NCBI GenBank assembly: GCA_928724745.1
Contig: CAKMXJ010000019.1
Coordinates: 124,001-188,000 of the forward strand
Source of the DNA: Anthracocystis setariae
Taxonomy: Eukaryota > Basidiomycota > Ustilaginomycetes > Ustilaginales > Ustilaginaceae
Direction: 5' to 3'
DNA length: 64,000 bases
Shown: in pieces, positions 1 through 9,854 of the stretch
Layout: every line of letters begins with the position of its first letter
Numbering within the stretch: the stretch's first letter is position 1
The notes under the pieces: generated by a model
The model's database searches: none
What the model was told of the DNA's origin: nothing
Seen by the model: only the letters and a program-made list of their open reading frames with translations
Translations under genes and position numbers: made by a program

Positions 1-1986
1 GTTGCCAACCCTTCGCATCTTGAGGCGGAGGACCCCGTCGTTCTCGGCAAGACCCGTGCCCTTCAGGACTTTGCCAACGACAAGGAGCACAAGTCGTCGA
101 TGGCTCTTTTGATGCACGGTGACGCCGCTTTCGCCGGTCAGGGTGTCGTCTACGAGACCATGGGCATGTACAACCTTCCCAACTACGCCACCGGTGGTAC
201 TGTCCACATTGTTGTCAACAACCAGATTGGTTTCACCACCGACCCGCGATTCTCGCGATCCACTCCTTATCCCTCGGACATTGCCAAGTCGATCGATGCG
301 CCCATCTTCCACGTCAACGGCGACGATGTCGAGGCTGTCACCTTTGTCTCGCAGCTCGCGGCTGACTGGCGTGCCACCTTCAAGAAGGATGTGGTTATCG
401 ACCTCGTCTGCTACCGACGACACGGCCACAACGAGACCGACCAGCCCTCGTTCACCCAGCCGCGTATGTACAACGCGATCGCCAAGCAGGACCCTACGCT
501 CACCAAGTACGCCGCGCGTCTTGTCGAGGAGGGCAGCTTCACAAAGTCGGACATCGAGGAGCACCAGAAGTGGGTGTGGAGCATGCTCGAGGAGGCTTTC
601 GACAAGAGCAAGAACTACCGCCCCGAGGAGCGCGAGTGGCTTTCGAGCGCCTGGGAGGGCTTCCCGTCGCCCAAGGAGCTGCGCGAGCAGATCCTGGACC
701 ACAAGGACACCGGTGTCAAGGAGGACACGCTCAAGCACATTGGCAAGGTCGTCTCTACGTACCCTGACGACTTCACCGTCCACCGCAACCTCGGTCGTAT
801 CTTGAAGACGCGTTTGAAGACCATCGAGGAGGGCAAGAACATCGACATGAGCACGGGTGAGGCGCTTGCGTTTGGTTCGCTCGCGCTCGAGGGCAACTAC
901 GTGCGTCTTTCGGGCCAGGATGTGGAGCGTGGTACCTTCTCGCAGCGCCACTCGGTTTTGCACGACCAGGAGAACGAGGCGACCTACACTCCTCTGCAGC
1001 ACGTCGGCGAGGGCCAGTCGCCGTTTGTGGTGTGCAACTCGTCGCTTTCGGAATTCGGATGCATGGGTTTCGAGCTTGGCTTCTCGCTGGTCTCGCCGCA
1101 GAACCTGACCATCTGGGAGGCGCAGTTTGGTGACTTTGCCAACAACGCACAGTGCATCATCGACCAGTTTGTGGCGTCGGGTGAGCGCAAGTGGCTGCAG
1201 CGCACTGGATTGGTGCTCAACTTGCCGCACGGTTACGATGGACAGGGTCCCGAGCACTCTTCGGCGCGTATCGAGCGATTCCTTCAGCTGTGTGACGACC
1301 ATCCCTTCAAGTTCCCCACGCCGGAGAAGAGCAACCGACAGCACCAGGATTCCAACATGGCGGTGGTGTACTGCACGACGCCGGCCAACTACTTCCACGT
1401 GCTGCGTCGTCAGGTGCACCGTGAATTCCGCAAGCCGCTGGTCAACTTCTTCTCCAAGTCGTTGCTGCGTCATCCGGAAGCGCGATCGAGCCTGGAGGAC
1501 TTTTTGCCCGGTACTGGGTTCCAGCGTTACATTGCTGAGCCGCATGCTACTGAGGGCAAGGATGAGCTTGTTGCGCCGGAGCAGATCAAGCGTCACATCC
1601 TCACTTTTGGTCAGACGTACTTTGCTCTGCTCAACTACAGGAGGGAGAAGGGGATCAAGGATGTTGCGATTTCGAGGATCGAGCAGCTGTCGCCGTTGCA
1701 TTACGAAGCTGTGGTCGAGTCGCTCGACAAGTACCCGAACGCCGATCTGGTGTTCTGCCAAGAGGAACCGCTCAACAACGGTGCATGGTCGTACCTCCAG
1801 CCTCGACTGCGAACCGCATGCAGGCACACGCAGCATCACAAGAACGATATCGTCATTCTGGCTTCAAGACCCCCCTCATCTTCGGTGGCAACCGGCTCCA
1901 AGGTGGCCCACAAGGCAGAGGTGGAGGCCTACCTGAAAGACGCCTTCGACCTCGACAGAAAGGCTTCCGATGAACATCTGCAGTAA
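1..1986 (+). CDS. KGD1: 2-oxoglutarate dehydrogenase E1 component, C-terminal part (5' end outside window)
   Basis: The frame is open from base 1 (first codons V-A-N-P-S-H-L-E) to a TAA at 1984-1986, so the window holds roughly the C-terminal 660 residues of an E1 subunit of about 1000. E1 is the thiamine-diphosphate enzyme that decarboxylates 2-oxoglutarate in the mitochondrial 2-oxoglutarate dehydrogenase complex of the TCA cycle and passes succinyl to E2. Seen directly: the cofactor-binding stretch [11 protein letters not shown] (from 112) followed by the NNQIGFTT block, the RRHGHNE motif (about 415-435), and the late transketolase region ([20 protein letters not shown]) typical of E1o. 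The mitochondrial presequence lies upstream of the window. No intron is visible in this part. It converges on the minus-strand GT90 gene. Confidence 0.95.
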   Translation, partial: VANPSHLEAEDPVVLGKTRALQDFANDKEHKSSMALLMHGDAAFAGQGVVYETMGMYNLPNYATGGTVHIVVNNQIGFTTDPRFSRSTPYPSDIAKSIDAPIFHVNGDDVEAVTFVSQLAADWRATFKKDVVIDLVCYRRHGHNETDQPSFTQPRMYNAIAKQDPTLTKYAARLVEEGSFTKSDIEEHQKWVWSMLEEAFDKSKNYRPEEREWLSSAWEGFPSPKELREQILDHKDTGVKEDTLKHIGKVVSTYPDDFTVHRNLGRILKTRLKTIEEGKNIDMSTGEALAFGSLALEGNYVRLSGQDVERGTFSQRHSVLHDQENEATYTPLQHVGEGQSPFVVCNSSLSEFGCMGFELGFSLVSPQNLTIWEAQFGDFANNAQCIIDQFVASGERKWLQRTGLVLNLPHGYDGQGPEHSSARIERFLQLCDDHPFKFPTPEKSNRQHQDSNMAVVYCTTPANYFHVLRRQVHREFRKPLVNFFSKSLLRHPEARSSLEDFLPGTGFQRYIAEPHATEGKDELVAPEQIKRHILTFGQTYFALLNYRREKGIKDVAISRIEQLSPLHYEAVVESLDKYPNADLVFCQEEPLNNGAWSYLQPRLRTACRHTQHHKNDIVILASRPPSSSVATGSKVAHKAEVEAYLKDAFDLDRKASDEHLQ

Positions 1987-2235
1987 GGCGTTGAACCCCC
2001 CCCCCCCCCCCCCCACGACCAAAACCTCTTCCTCACCCCCTTGCTGTTTTCCTAGTTCGACTTCTACCAATCCAAGTGATCCAAAGTATGCTCTCAAGTT
2101 GTTCGTCGTCGTCGTCGTCGTCGAAGTGGTGATGGTGATGGTGGTGTGAAAAGGCGGAGGATGGGAGAAAGAAAAAAAAAAAGAGAGTTCTTAACCGCAG
2201 AAGTAGCACGGGGGTGGGGGGGGGGGGAAGGTTGG

Positions 2236-2285
<50 letters not shown>

Positions 2286-2335
2286 AAATAATACAGATGC
2301 GATCTTGGGAAAGAAGTGAGAAAATTTGGAGGAAA
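1987..2335. repeat. Simple-repeat cluster between two converging genes
   Basis: This 349-bp stretch between the converging E1 and GT90 genes is packed with simple repeats: a 19-C run (1996-2014), a CGT/TCG array (about 2104-2123), an A-rich run near 2173, a G run (2216-2227) and an (AT)n array at 2239-2283 of about 22 units. No gene is seen. Confidence 0.85.
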
Positions 2336-3805
2336 CTATACTTGGATGCCTACGATCTGTTTGTCAAAGAGGAGGAAGGATTCGTAGGCGGTTTCGTTGC
2401 CGGAGAAGGAGGTGTTGAACTGCTGAACGCTGTGGTAGATCTTGATTGCCTTTCTCCAGTAGCACGCGTTGGCGGCGGGACTGATGTACCTTTCGCGGAA
2501 AAAGCTCCACTGGTTATCGGCAATGCGCTTGGCTTTCTTATCGTTGGAGAGCAAATCGACCATCACCTCGGGTAACCTCGTCCACGTATCCGTGTTGATT
2601 TCGGACGGTACGTTGGACGATGGATCAGCGCTTTGCCCGTCAATCAGGTCCTGCTTCCGAGGCACGTAGACAATGTTCTGATCGGGCGAATTCGGATCGG
2701 CATTGTACAGATGCGTCCAATGCTGGATCCAATGGGGTGGATGCGTGACAATGACGGAGCGGCAGTTCTGAAGATACTTTAATCGGCCCGAGTAGGTGAC
2801 GCCTTCGGGGAACGCAAGGAACTTCCACTTGCAGTGATCCTCCATGGTGACGTAGCCTTTTCGGCCGTTCCAGTTGAGCTCGTTGACGTCGTCCCACACA
2901 TGACCCTTTGTTGCGGCCAGCATGGATTTCCTGTCGTCGACACCCACGCCCAACGAGCCTCTCCAAAACAGCTTGTTGTATTTGTTTTTCCACGTGACTT
3001 GCTCTTCCACCTTGAGCGTCTTCTGACGATGCTGGGTATACGTGCCGACGCCAAGGTCGGGCCAAGAGTAGAAGGCAAAGTCGGGCATGAGCCAGACATC
3101 CTGCTGATCCCACTTGCGATCGAGCGAAAACTTGCCGGGACTGCCCCAGTCGTTGACTGACATGCAGAACTCGGCGTTGGGCAGCTTTTCTCTGGACGCA
3201 GCTACGCTCTGATCCAAGAGGCCGAGGGCGGCATTGATGCGGAGGAAGACGGACTGCTGAAAGTATTTGATGTAAACCTTGTTGTTGTGAACCAAAACTC
3301 GAGCATGCGACCACATGCCGTCATCGCAAACGCGATCGAGATACTCTTTGGTCAAGAGATGGTCAGGCTGGCGGAAAAAGTTGGCGGCACGTTCGAGGTC
3401 ATCGTAGAGGCCGTGGAAGAAGGTGTCGCATTCTTCTTCTGACAAGGTCAAGTCCTCTGGGCTGAAAGGCGAGTCGTAGCTGAGATGCGATCGACCCGAG
3501 CCATAGCCCCATCGGTTGAATTCGTGGCCGTTGACCTCTGTGACACTGTTGTAGCCGACGCGCTGGAGTGAGAGAGGGAAGCGAAAAGACAAACCCCAAC
3601 GAACGGGCGGAAGCAAAGGGTTTGGATTTGAGGGATGGGAGGAGAAGAAGAAAAGGATGACGATGGTGGCGGCTAGCACGAGAATCCAACGGATCCGTGC
3701 GCGACCAAAGCTGGTGGAGTAAGAAGAAACGGTGGAGGGGATGGGAAGCATGTTGGCGGCCGATGCCGATGTTGGCAGCCGGGTGTATCTTTTCATGTAA
3801 TCCAT
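2336..3805 (-). CDS. GT90 / CAP10-family glycosyltransferase, type II membrane protein
   Basis: 489 residues from the ATG at 3805; the frame stays open upstream to 4186, but the added 127 residues are low-complexity and look like untranslated leader. A hydrophobic segment near residues 40-55, after a short basic N-terminus, predicts a Golgi type II anchor. The C-terminal two-thirds matches the CAP10/GT90 family: WLMPDFAFYSWPDLGVG, the KLFWRGSLGVG block, the conserved tract around CKWKFLAFPEGVTYSGRLKYLQ, then SVIVTHPPHWIQHW. Family members are xylosyl- or related transferases acting on glycans and capsule polysaccharides (CAP10 of Cryptococcus, POGLUT in animals). The substrate here cannot be read from sequence. 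The gene is intronless. It diverges from NPT1 across about 700 bp. Confidence 0.82.
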   Translation of the reverse strand: MDYMKRYTRLPTSASAANMLPIPSTVSSYSTSFGRARIRWILVLAATIVILFFFSSHPSNPNPLLPPVRWGLSFRFPLSLQRVGYNSVTEVNGHEFNRWGYGSGRSHLSYDSPFSPEDLTLSEEECDTFFHGLYDDLERAANFFRQPDHLLTKEYLDRVCDDGMWSHARVLVHNNKVYIKYFQQSVFLRINAALGLLDQSVAASREKLPNAEFCMSVNDWGSPGKFSLDRKWDQQDVWLMPDFAFYSWPDLGVGTYTQHRQKTLKVEEQVTWKNKYNKLFWRGSLGVGVDDRKSMLAATKGHVWDDVNELNWNGRKGYVTMEDHCKWKFLAFPEGVTYSGRLKYLQNCRSVIVTHPPHWIQHWTHLYNADPNSPDQNIVYVPRKQDLIDGQSADPSSNVPSEINTDTWTRLPEVMVDLLSNDKKAKRIADNQWSFFRERYISPAANACYWRKAIKIYHSVQQFNTSFSGNETAYESFLLFDKQIVGIQV

Positions 3806-4502
3806 GGCGGACGGGCGGGCGGTAGGTGGCTGAGCGAACCCCAAGACAAAGAAGCCAAGAGAGAGCGCGCGCGTCGCGCACGTATGAGAGCCAACGACGA
3901 AACGGCGGAACGATAAAAGAGTAGCGTGTGCAGCAACAGTAGCCGAGGTTACGGGTGGTAGTGGTGGTAGTAGTGGTGGTGGTGCGACGAGTGGATGATC
4001 AGAGGTTGGAGGTTGAAGGTTGAGGTGTTGGGGAGAGAGGAGTTGCGAGTGATGTAGTAATGTACCTTTTAGAGTGAATCGCCGATTCAGAAATTCAGTT
4101 GGGTTTTGGCTTACAGTACTGTACTGTGCTGCACTGCACTGGATTTTAAATTCGCCGCTGTGTGCTGTTGCGCTGCTGAGTTGCACACCGAAGCCGAAGC
4201 GCGGAGCTGCCGATTTTCACCGCAGAGACACACTACTATAGTACTACCACAGCGTCCATTTTATTTCGATGTTACAGCTGTTATACTAGTAGAGTTAACA
4301 GCCTATCAATTTATAAATCAACCATTTTATTTTATTTTGCAATCTTATCAGAACAAAGCCTGCGTCTGCAACCTCCACTCGATGCGCAAGAGGGCGGCCG
4401 CCATTATGATTGATCACCTTAGACCCTGTTCAACACCCTCGCTTCTTCCTTCTTCCTTCCACTTTCACTTCCACTTCTCCATAGCAATACGCGCCATGAA
4501 AC
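3806..4502. promoter_or_regulatory. Divergent promoter region between GT90 and NPT1
   Basis: 697 bp separating two divergent genes. It holds GGT/GTA-rich short repeats (3950-3990), a TACAGTACTGTACTG stretch near 4110-4130 of the same kind found in the 34-42 kb block, and an AT-rich patch at 4300-4345. No gene or defined binding site is claimed. Confidence 0.5.
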
Positions 4503-5906
4503 ATGGCACAAGTAGCTCCCATATCTTGCGTCTCCGATGACGTGCTTCAAAATGTGCCCATCAAGAGCATCTTGGACACCGATCTGTACAAACTCACCAT
4601 GCAGCAAGCCGTCCTCCGCCATTACCCCAACACCAGCGTCGCATACAAATTTACCAATCGCTCAGCCAGCACCATGAAGTTCACTCGCCCTGCCGTCGAT
4701 CTCATCCGATCCCATATCCATTCGCTTGCCAATCTCAAGCTCACTGCCCACGAACGAGCTTGGCTGCAGACCACCTGTCCCTACCTCAAGTCCGACTATC
4801 TCGACTACCTCGAGGCTTTCCGCTTTAAGCCCAACGAACAAGTCACCGTCGACTTTGTCGGCAGCGATTCGAGCGGGTTTGGAGATCTGAGTATCCGCAT
4901 CCAAGGCAATTGGGCCCAAGTCATCTTTTACGAAGTGCCGCTCATGGCTATTGTTTCGCAAATCTACTTTTCCGTCGTCGATACTGCCTGGTCCCCCAAT
5001 GGACAGTACGCGCTCGCCTTCTCCAAAGCGCACCGTCTCACCTCGGAGGGAATCAGGTACTCTGAATTCGGCACTCGTCGTCGTCGATCCTACCGTACAC
5101 ATCTCACCGTCATTCAAGCGCTCATTGCCGGTGACTTGTCCGCCTTGTCTTCCAGCCCAACCTCGAATGGAAAGCTGCTCGGTACATCCAACGTCCACTT
5201 GGCACACATGTTCAACCTCGTACCCATCGGCACCGTTGCACACGAATGGACCATGGCCGTTGCCGCTCTCGAGGGCTACACACACTCCAACCTCAAAGCA
5301 CTCCAACTGTGGGATGCCGTCTACTCGCCGCCGGACTTTATCCCCAACTCACCCACACACGATCTCACCATCGCACTCACCGACACCTTCAGCACCAACG
5401 TCTTCTGGTCCGACCTGCTCACCCATCCTCACGGCATCGAGATCGCCAAACGCTGGAGGGGTCTGCGCCAGGATTCTGGCGACTCCAAGGCGTTTGCCGA
5501 AAAGGCGCTCGAAGCGTACAAATCCATCGGCGTCGATCCGAGCACCAAAGTGGTCATCTACTCGGACGGACTCGACGTCCAACGTTGCATCCACCTCGCA
5601 CACTATTCCAAACAAATCGGTATCGGCGCTGCCTTTGGCATCGGCACCTCGTTCACTAACGATTACAAAATCTCTTCATCCGACCAAATCAGTAAACCCC
5701 TCAACATTGTCATCAAACTCGATAGCGTCCAGGATAGACCCGTGGTCAAGATCAGCGACGACTTGACTAAAAACACCGGCGATCCAGCACAAGTCCTCGC
5801 CGTCAAGAGACGCTTTGGTATCCCTACCAACATCATCTCCACCGACACGGCCGGTGTACAGCTGTCTCAACCCACACCGCCAGAGATCCAGGTCGAAGAT
5901 GCATGA
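4503..5906 (+). CDS. NPT1: Nicotinate phosphoribosyltransferase
   Basis: 467 residues, intronless. The enzyme converts nicotinate, PRPP and ATP to nicotinate mononucleotide, the first committed step of NAD salvage from nicotinic acid. Recognised by the N-terminal SILDTDLYKLTMQQAVL block that opens fungal NAPRTases, the YSEFGTRRRRS segment (about residues 190-200), the HEWTMAVAALEGY segment, and the RGLRQDSGDS motif near residue 320 in the phosphoribosyl-binding face. The length fits fungal Npt1 (about 430-470). The ATG at 4503 is the first that places SILDTDLYK near the N-terminus. The 3' end faces the minus-strand Pom34-like gene across only 71 bp, so the 3' UTRs probably overlap. Confidence 0.93.
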   Translation: MAQVAPISCVSDDVLQNVPIKSILDTDLYKLTMQQAVLRHYPNTSVAYKFTNRSASTMKFTRPAVDLIRSHIHSLANLKLTAHERAWLQTTCPYLKSDYLDYLEAFRFKPNEQVTVDFVGSDSSGFGDLSIRIQGNWAQVIFYEVPLMAIVSQIYFSVVDTAWSPNGQYALAFSKAHRLTSEGIRYSEFGTRRRRSYRTHLTVIQALIAGDLSALSSSPTSNGKLLGTSNVHLAHMFNLVPIGTVAHEWTMAVAALEGYTHSNLKALQLWDAVYSPPDFIPNSPTHDLTIALTDTFSTNVFWSDLLTHPHGIEIAKRWRGLRQDSGDSKAFAEKALEAYKSIGVDPSTKVVIYSDGLDVQRCIHLAHYSKQIGIGAAFGIGTSFTNDYKISSSDQISKPLNIVIKLDSVQDRPVVKISDDLTKNTGDPAQVLAVKRRFGIPTNIISTDTAGVQLSQPTPPEIQVEDA

Positions 5907-5977
5907 TTTCTCACTCTTGCTTGCAATAGACAAGTATACCCATTTTTTCCCCTCTTGGCTACTAGTGCAAGCGAGGT

Positions 5978-7231
5978 TTATCTGAACGGAGCCGGAGTGG
6001 ACGAGACAACGGCTGGCCCCATCGAGTTGCGAAGACTTTTCAGCGCTCTATCCACCTCGAAACTCTCATCGCCCAAGAACGATTCGTCTTGGAGCTTCTC
6101 GCGTTCGAAGCTGACGTCGATCTCTGTCGCTACACTTGCAGACCTTTGACTCGGTGATACTGTCGGTGCTGCTGAAGAGTGTCTCGCTCTAAACGCTGCC
6201 AGCGGACTGCTTGACGCCGCTGCAATCGGCGACATCCCTACATTCCCCGTGGTCGGAGTGTTGCTCAACCTGTGGCTGTAGGTCTGCGCCACCGGCGACG
6301 AGGACGACGTCGGTGTCCGTCGGAGCGACGGTGAGAATTGCGAGTAGTCGATCCCCACGCTTGGTGAACCAGACGGCGACGACGAACGATGCGGTGTATT
6401 GTGCGAGATGGGCGAGCCAGCTCCGATGTTGGATGTGCGCGTCTTGGGTGAGCCTTTCATGCGACTGGCTGCGACAAAGTTGATCGACTTGGCAACTTGC
6501 GGAGAGTGCATACCCAGCACGGGTGCTTTGGCAATTGACGGCATTGTTGCCGACGAGGATGGGGTTGTAGCGGGTGATGGAGGTGCAGAAGTGCGACGCA
6601 TTTGAAACGCAGCTTCAACAGTATTGAATAGCAACACAACACTGATCGCCCATAGGATCCAGCTAATAATGCCATCAACAAACTCGTCTGCTTCGCCACC
6701 AACGTGCAGGTATATCGCATCGAGGATTGCCCAGTATGCATCTCGCGGCTTGGAAGTGAATGCCGGAACGATCCAGAGCAATCCCAGCGCGCTGACATTC
6801 CACTTTAGCCTCCGATTCAATGCGATAGAGGACACGCTAGAGCTTGTTGTTGTCGTTGGCGCTATCATGGAGCTAGCCGTCGTTGGTTTGGACGCTGAAG
6901 CAGGTGTTGAGGCGGCTCCTCCGCGATTTGGCGTTTGCGAGTATGCCACTGCGGACGATGGGGTTGCGGGAGCGGAGACAGCGTTGTGGTAGGGTGATTT
7001 GTTGGGTGTAGAGGTGGATGCTAATGTTGATGATTGTTGTTGATGGTGCTGTTGCTGCTGTTGAGTCTGCTGGGGAAGAGGCTGGCTCTGGAATCGTACC
7101 TCTTTGGATGCAGAAGCGCGTGTCAAGGCTTGCGAGTATGGGTTGTGAAACGAGGTGGAAGGCGCTCGCACAGGCGTAGCGAATCCATATGGCGCTTGAG
7201 AGGCGCTGCGTCCGATCGGTGGTTGGTACAT
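5978..7231 (-). CDS. Two-TM Ser/Thr/Pro-rich protein, candidate Pom34-type nuclear pore membrane protein
   Basis: 417 residues in one exon, start ATG at 7231. The N-terminal 140 residues are Ser/Pro/Gln-rich with a poly-Gln/His stretch. A compact hydrophobic core follows: WNVSALGLLWIVPAF and, after a short loop, IISWILWAISVVLLFNTVE, giving two membrane spans. The C-terminal 200 residues are a disordered Ser/Pro tail ending in a short acidic-then-basic segment (SFEVDRALKSLRNSM). This layout, with two close spans between long disordered tails, is that of Pom34 (NPCC family) of the fungal pore membrane ring. The assignment rests on architecture and a weak resemblance only. A different ER or nuclear-envelope protein is possible. 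Confidence 0.5.
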   Translation of the reverse strand: MYQPPIGRSASQAPYGFATPVRAPSTSFHNPYSQALTRASASKEVRFQSQPLPQQTQQQQQHHQQQSSTLASTSTPNKSPYHNAVSAPATPSSAVAYSQTPNRGGAASTPASASKPTTASSMIAPTTTTSSSVSSIALNRRLKWNVSALGLLWIVPAFTSKPRDAYWAILDAIYLHVGGEADEFVDGIISWILWAISVVLLFNTVEAAFQMRRTSAPPSPATTPSSSATMPSIAKAPVLGMHSPQVAKSINFVAASRMKGSPKTRTSNIGAGSPISHNTPHRSSSPSGSPSVGIDYSQFSPSLRRTPTSSSSPVAQTYSHRLSNTPTTGNVGMSPIAAASSSPLAAFRARHSSAAPTVSPSQRSASVATEIDVSFEREKLQDESFLGDESFEVDRALKSLRNSMGPAVVSSTPAPFR

Positions 7232-7993
7232 GTTTTTCTCCGTATGTGGGTGTGTACGGTAGACAAGGTTGCAAGATGAGATGAAGTCCGGGTCTCAAAG
7301 GACACGCGTCAAGTGTACGAGTATAATCGTCGGGTGTGACAAAGATTCCTTCTGACCTGAATTGCTTCTACTGTCCACTTCAGAGAGACCTCTTTCTGGT
7401 GTCGCTTGTGTCTTGAGGATGGGATGTGTCTAGTGAGAGCTTGAGGCAAGGATGGCGTCGTCGTGTGTTGTTTGTCTTGTCTTGATCGCCAAGGATGTTG
7501 GTCTTGTCCGTCATCGGCCACAAAAAAAAAAAAAAAATGTCGAAAAGCTTAAGCCATCTTGGCGCGTGCACACGCATTTTCTCCATGGCTGTGAGATCTT
7601 TGACTTCTATACAGAGTATGATATTGTTAAAAACGCGCCGAGATGCATGCGTCGTTGCTGCACGTGAGTCCGTCGCCAGCTGGTATTCTGCTTTGCTTTT
7701 GCTTTTGCTTTGCTTTGCTTTGCTCGCCTCCACAGCAACAGTCAGTGGACTCGGCTAAAATATGCACACACACACCGTGCGGGCCGAAAGCCACCAGCAA
7801 GCCAAACAAACCAATTTCAATCACACAAGCCCCTGAGTTAAGAAGCGCGTCAGTGTCGGGTTCATACAGGAAATCCGAAAACAAAAAAAAAGTGGCCAGC
7901 ACAGAGCTAAGAGAGACCAACACTTTCTCTAGTTGCTGCTGCTGCTGCTGCTGCTAGGAGCTGCACGGCAGGTGCGAGACCTGCAGCTTACGG
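7232..7993. other. Intergenic sequence upstream of the Pom34-like gene
   Basis: About 760 bp with no convincing gene. It contains an A14 tract near 7524, a TTTGC-type pentanucleotide stretch (about 7690-7725) and a short CTG array (about 7934-7956). The scattered short reading frames here lack coding character. Confidence 0.6.
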
Positions 7994-8202
7994 TATTATT
8001 CCTTTTGCTGGATGTCATCGTAGTACTTAATTTTTTTTCGTAGTCAGGAGTACGCTTGTTAGTAGTCAGGCTGTATTGTTCGTAGTACTTAATGTGATGT
8101 TATCGTAGTAACCTATAAGATGTTATCGTACTGCGTGTATGACTGATCCTCGCACACTGTCTTGAGATGGTGTAGAACTCTTTCTCGATGGCAAACAACA
8201 AG

Positions 8203-8228
8203 ATTTGGTAATTGAAGAGACCGTGCAT
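8203..8228. repeat. Internal direct repeat, copy 1
   Basis: 26 bp beginning ATTTGGTA and ending GACCGTGCAT. It is repeated at 8418-8443 with one A/G difference, both copies inside the TIR element. Confidence 0.85.
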
Positions 8229-8385
8229 GTCACACCATGCACAGCTTGTATGCGATGTGTGTATAGTAAAGGTAGTGTGGATTCCAAGGAGAAGAGAGAT
8301 CCGGCAATGACCTTGACTATATATACATGAGGAGTGAGGCGACAAGTGAGCAAGACAGGGGTCACGGAATGTGCTTGGCAGACGC

Positions 8386-8416
8386 TGACTAAGCGTTAGT
8401 CACGTGCACACGTGAC
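8386..8416. promoter_or_regulatory. Overlapping palindromes: TGACTAA and CACGTG pairs
   Basis: TGACTAA and its complement TTAGTCA face each other across three bases (8386-8402). Overlapping this, GTCACGTG and CACGTGAC face each other across two bases (8399-8416). TGACTAA is a half-site of the type bound by Gcn4/AP-1 bZIP proteins, and CACGTG is the core bound by bHLH proteins. Whether either is bound here is not known; the dyads may only reflect the hairpin structure of the element. Confidence 0.5.
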
Positions 8417-8417
8417 A

Positions 8418-8443
8418 ATTTGGTAGTTGAAGAGACCGTGCAT
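8418..8443. repeat. Internal direct repeat, copy 2
   Basis: Second copy of the 26-bp repeat at 8203-8228, in the same orientation, directly after the CACGTG palindrome. Confidence 0.85.
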
Positions 8444-8580
8444 TACGATAACATTACTTAGACTACTACAAAGACATAACATCGAGTACTACTAACAACA
8501 CAGCTGTGCTACTAACAAGGGTACTCCTGACTACGAAAAAAAATTAAGTACTACGATGACATCCAGCAAAAGGAATAATA

Positions 8581-8913
8581 CTCTGTGAGTACAGTTCTGT
8601 ATTGCACTCCGACAACTGAGACTTGCTCAGGAGGCTGGCTCTCTGTCTGCGGGACAGCGAATCCACTTCATCAACGTCTTGATCCTCTTGACCTTATAAA
8701 TGTCAACCCCGCACCACCACATCCTCGCTGAGATCGTAAACCCCATCTTTGCGCTTATCCAAAAGCAGGCAGACACCTTTTCAACTGCAAACACGCAAAC
8801 ACCCTGCTTGGCTCTCAACGACAGCGTTGAATTACTAGCACAGCATCGAAGACAGCATCATCGTAATTTCACCAAACAAGCAAGCAAGCAAGCAAGTAGC
8901 ATTTCAGAGCATC
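8581..8913. promoter_or_regulatory. Proximal promoter and leader of the myosin light chain gene
   Basis: 333 bp between the TIR element and the ATG at 8914. It ends in a purine-rich leader with an AAGC tandem array (about 8876-8896) just before the start codon. No TATA box is evident. Confidence 0.5.
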
Positions 8914-9504
8914 ATGGCATCTCGAGGCGCTACCACCGCATCCTCAGCTGCGGCCTTCCTCAACGGCGGCACCACCGATTCGTCGGCTCCCATCGGCCGC
9001 AAAATGGGCAATCATCCTCGTCAATCATCTTCTGCGCTCTACACGGCCTTCTCGCCAAAGCAGATCCAAGGGTTCAAGGAAGCCTTCAACATGATCGATA
9101 CCGATTCGGACGGTCTCATCACGCAGACCGATATTGCAACCATGCTCGGTAACCTTGGCGTCGACTCCTCCCCCGCCGTTCTGCAGTCTTACTTTAAAAA
9201 CGCCGGCAACGCCAAAGCCGGGGTCAACTTTACGCAATTTCTCACCATGTTCGGCGAGCACTTGGCAGAACTCGACGACCAGACGGTGCTCATGGAAGCC
9301 TTTGAATGCTTCGACGAGAAGGACGCCGGCAAGATTGATGCGCAGGAGTTGAGGTTCTGGCTCAGTCAGGTGGGAGACAAGATGACCGATCAGGAGATCG
9401 ATCGGTTGTTGAGCGGTCCTTTTATGGACAAATCCGGCAAGATGTTTGATTACAAGGCCTTCGTCGAGGCTGTCAAGATGTCGGAACCTGCCGAGATCGA
9501 GTAG
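8914..9504 (+). CDS. RLC1: Myosin regulatory light chain (EF-hand protein)
   Basis: 196 residues. It regulates class II myosin in the cytokinetic ring by binding the IQ motif of the heavy chain. The first EF-hand loop, DTDSDGLITQTD (residues 62-73), keeps the calcium ligands; the later EF hands are degenerate, as in regulatory light chains. The N-terminal stretch HPRQSSSALYTAFSP carries a serine cluster (residues 38-40) just before the first helix, at the place phosphorylated by myosin light chain kinases in the family. The extra 30 N-terminal residues are low-complexity. The alternative, essential light chain Cdc4 or calmodulin, fits less well because of the phospho-serine leader and the single intact loop. 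It converges on the minus-strand gene ending at 9855. Confidence 0.85.
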   Translation: MASRGATTASSAAAFLNGGTTDSSAPIGRKMGNHPRQSSSALYTAFSPKQIQGFKEAFNMIDTDSDGLITQTDIATMLGNLGVDSSPAVLQSYFKNAGNAKAGVNFTQFLTMFGEHLAELDDQTVLMEAFECFDEKDAGKIDAQELRFWLSQVGDKMTDQEIDRLLSGPFMDKSGKMFDYKAFVEAVKMSEPAEIE

Positions 9505-9854
9505 ATTCGCTTAACTTGCCGTTCCCAAGTCACTTTGGATAGCATCTTGCTCGCTCGGATACGGTCCGCCAGCTGGTCTATTAATAATGCCCCTCGGGCC
9601 ATCCGAATTCACCAAGCAAGCAAATCGTCCCAAGTACTTGCGCTCTTGCTCCAAGTCCACGATTCACAAGTCTCGTATTCTCGTCGTCATCCGACATCGA
9701 TTCTGTATCATACATATCTCGACTCGCTTCCTGTATTCCAACTCTAGTCGCTCTTTTTTTTCACAGCATGCTCACGATCTACGAACAATTCAATCGGTTT
9801 CTTCATTACACCTCACCCGACACAAGTTACTATACAGGAGGATGGGTGTATCGA
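9505..9854. other. 3' intergenic stretch, nothing further seen
   Basis: 350 bp between the converging light chain gene and the minus-strand hypothetical gene. The frames crossing it have no coding character. Confidence 0.5.

Larger units (their letters stand above)
7994..8580. mobile_element. MITE-like terminal-inverted-repeat element with TA target duplication
   Basis: Bases 7994-8065 and 8509-8580 are 72-bp inverted repeats differing at a single position (G against C near the inner end). Both ends start TATTATTCC, so the element is 583 bp between duplicated TA dinucleotides (7994-7995 and 8579-8580), the target duplication of Tc1/mariner-type elements. Nothing inside codes for a transposase, so it would be non-autonomous. 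The interior holds a 26-bp direct repeat with one mismatch (8203-8228 and 8418-8443) and a nested palindromic cluster (8386-8416). It sits in the divergent promoter region between the Pom34-like and myosin light chain genes. The near-identity of the arms suggests recent insertion. The superfamily assignment is inference from the TA and the arms. Confidence 0.82.
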
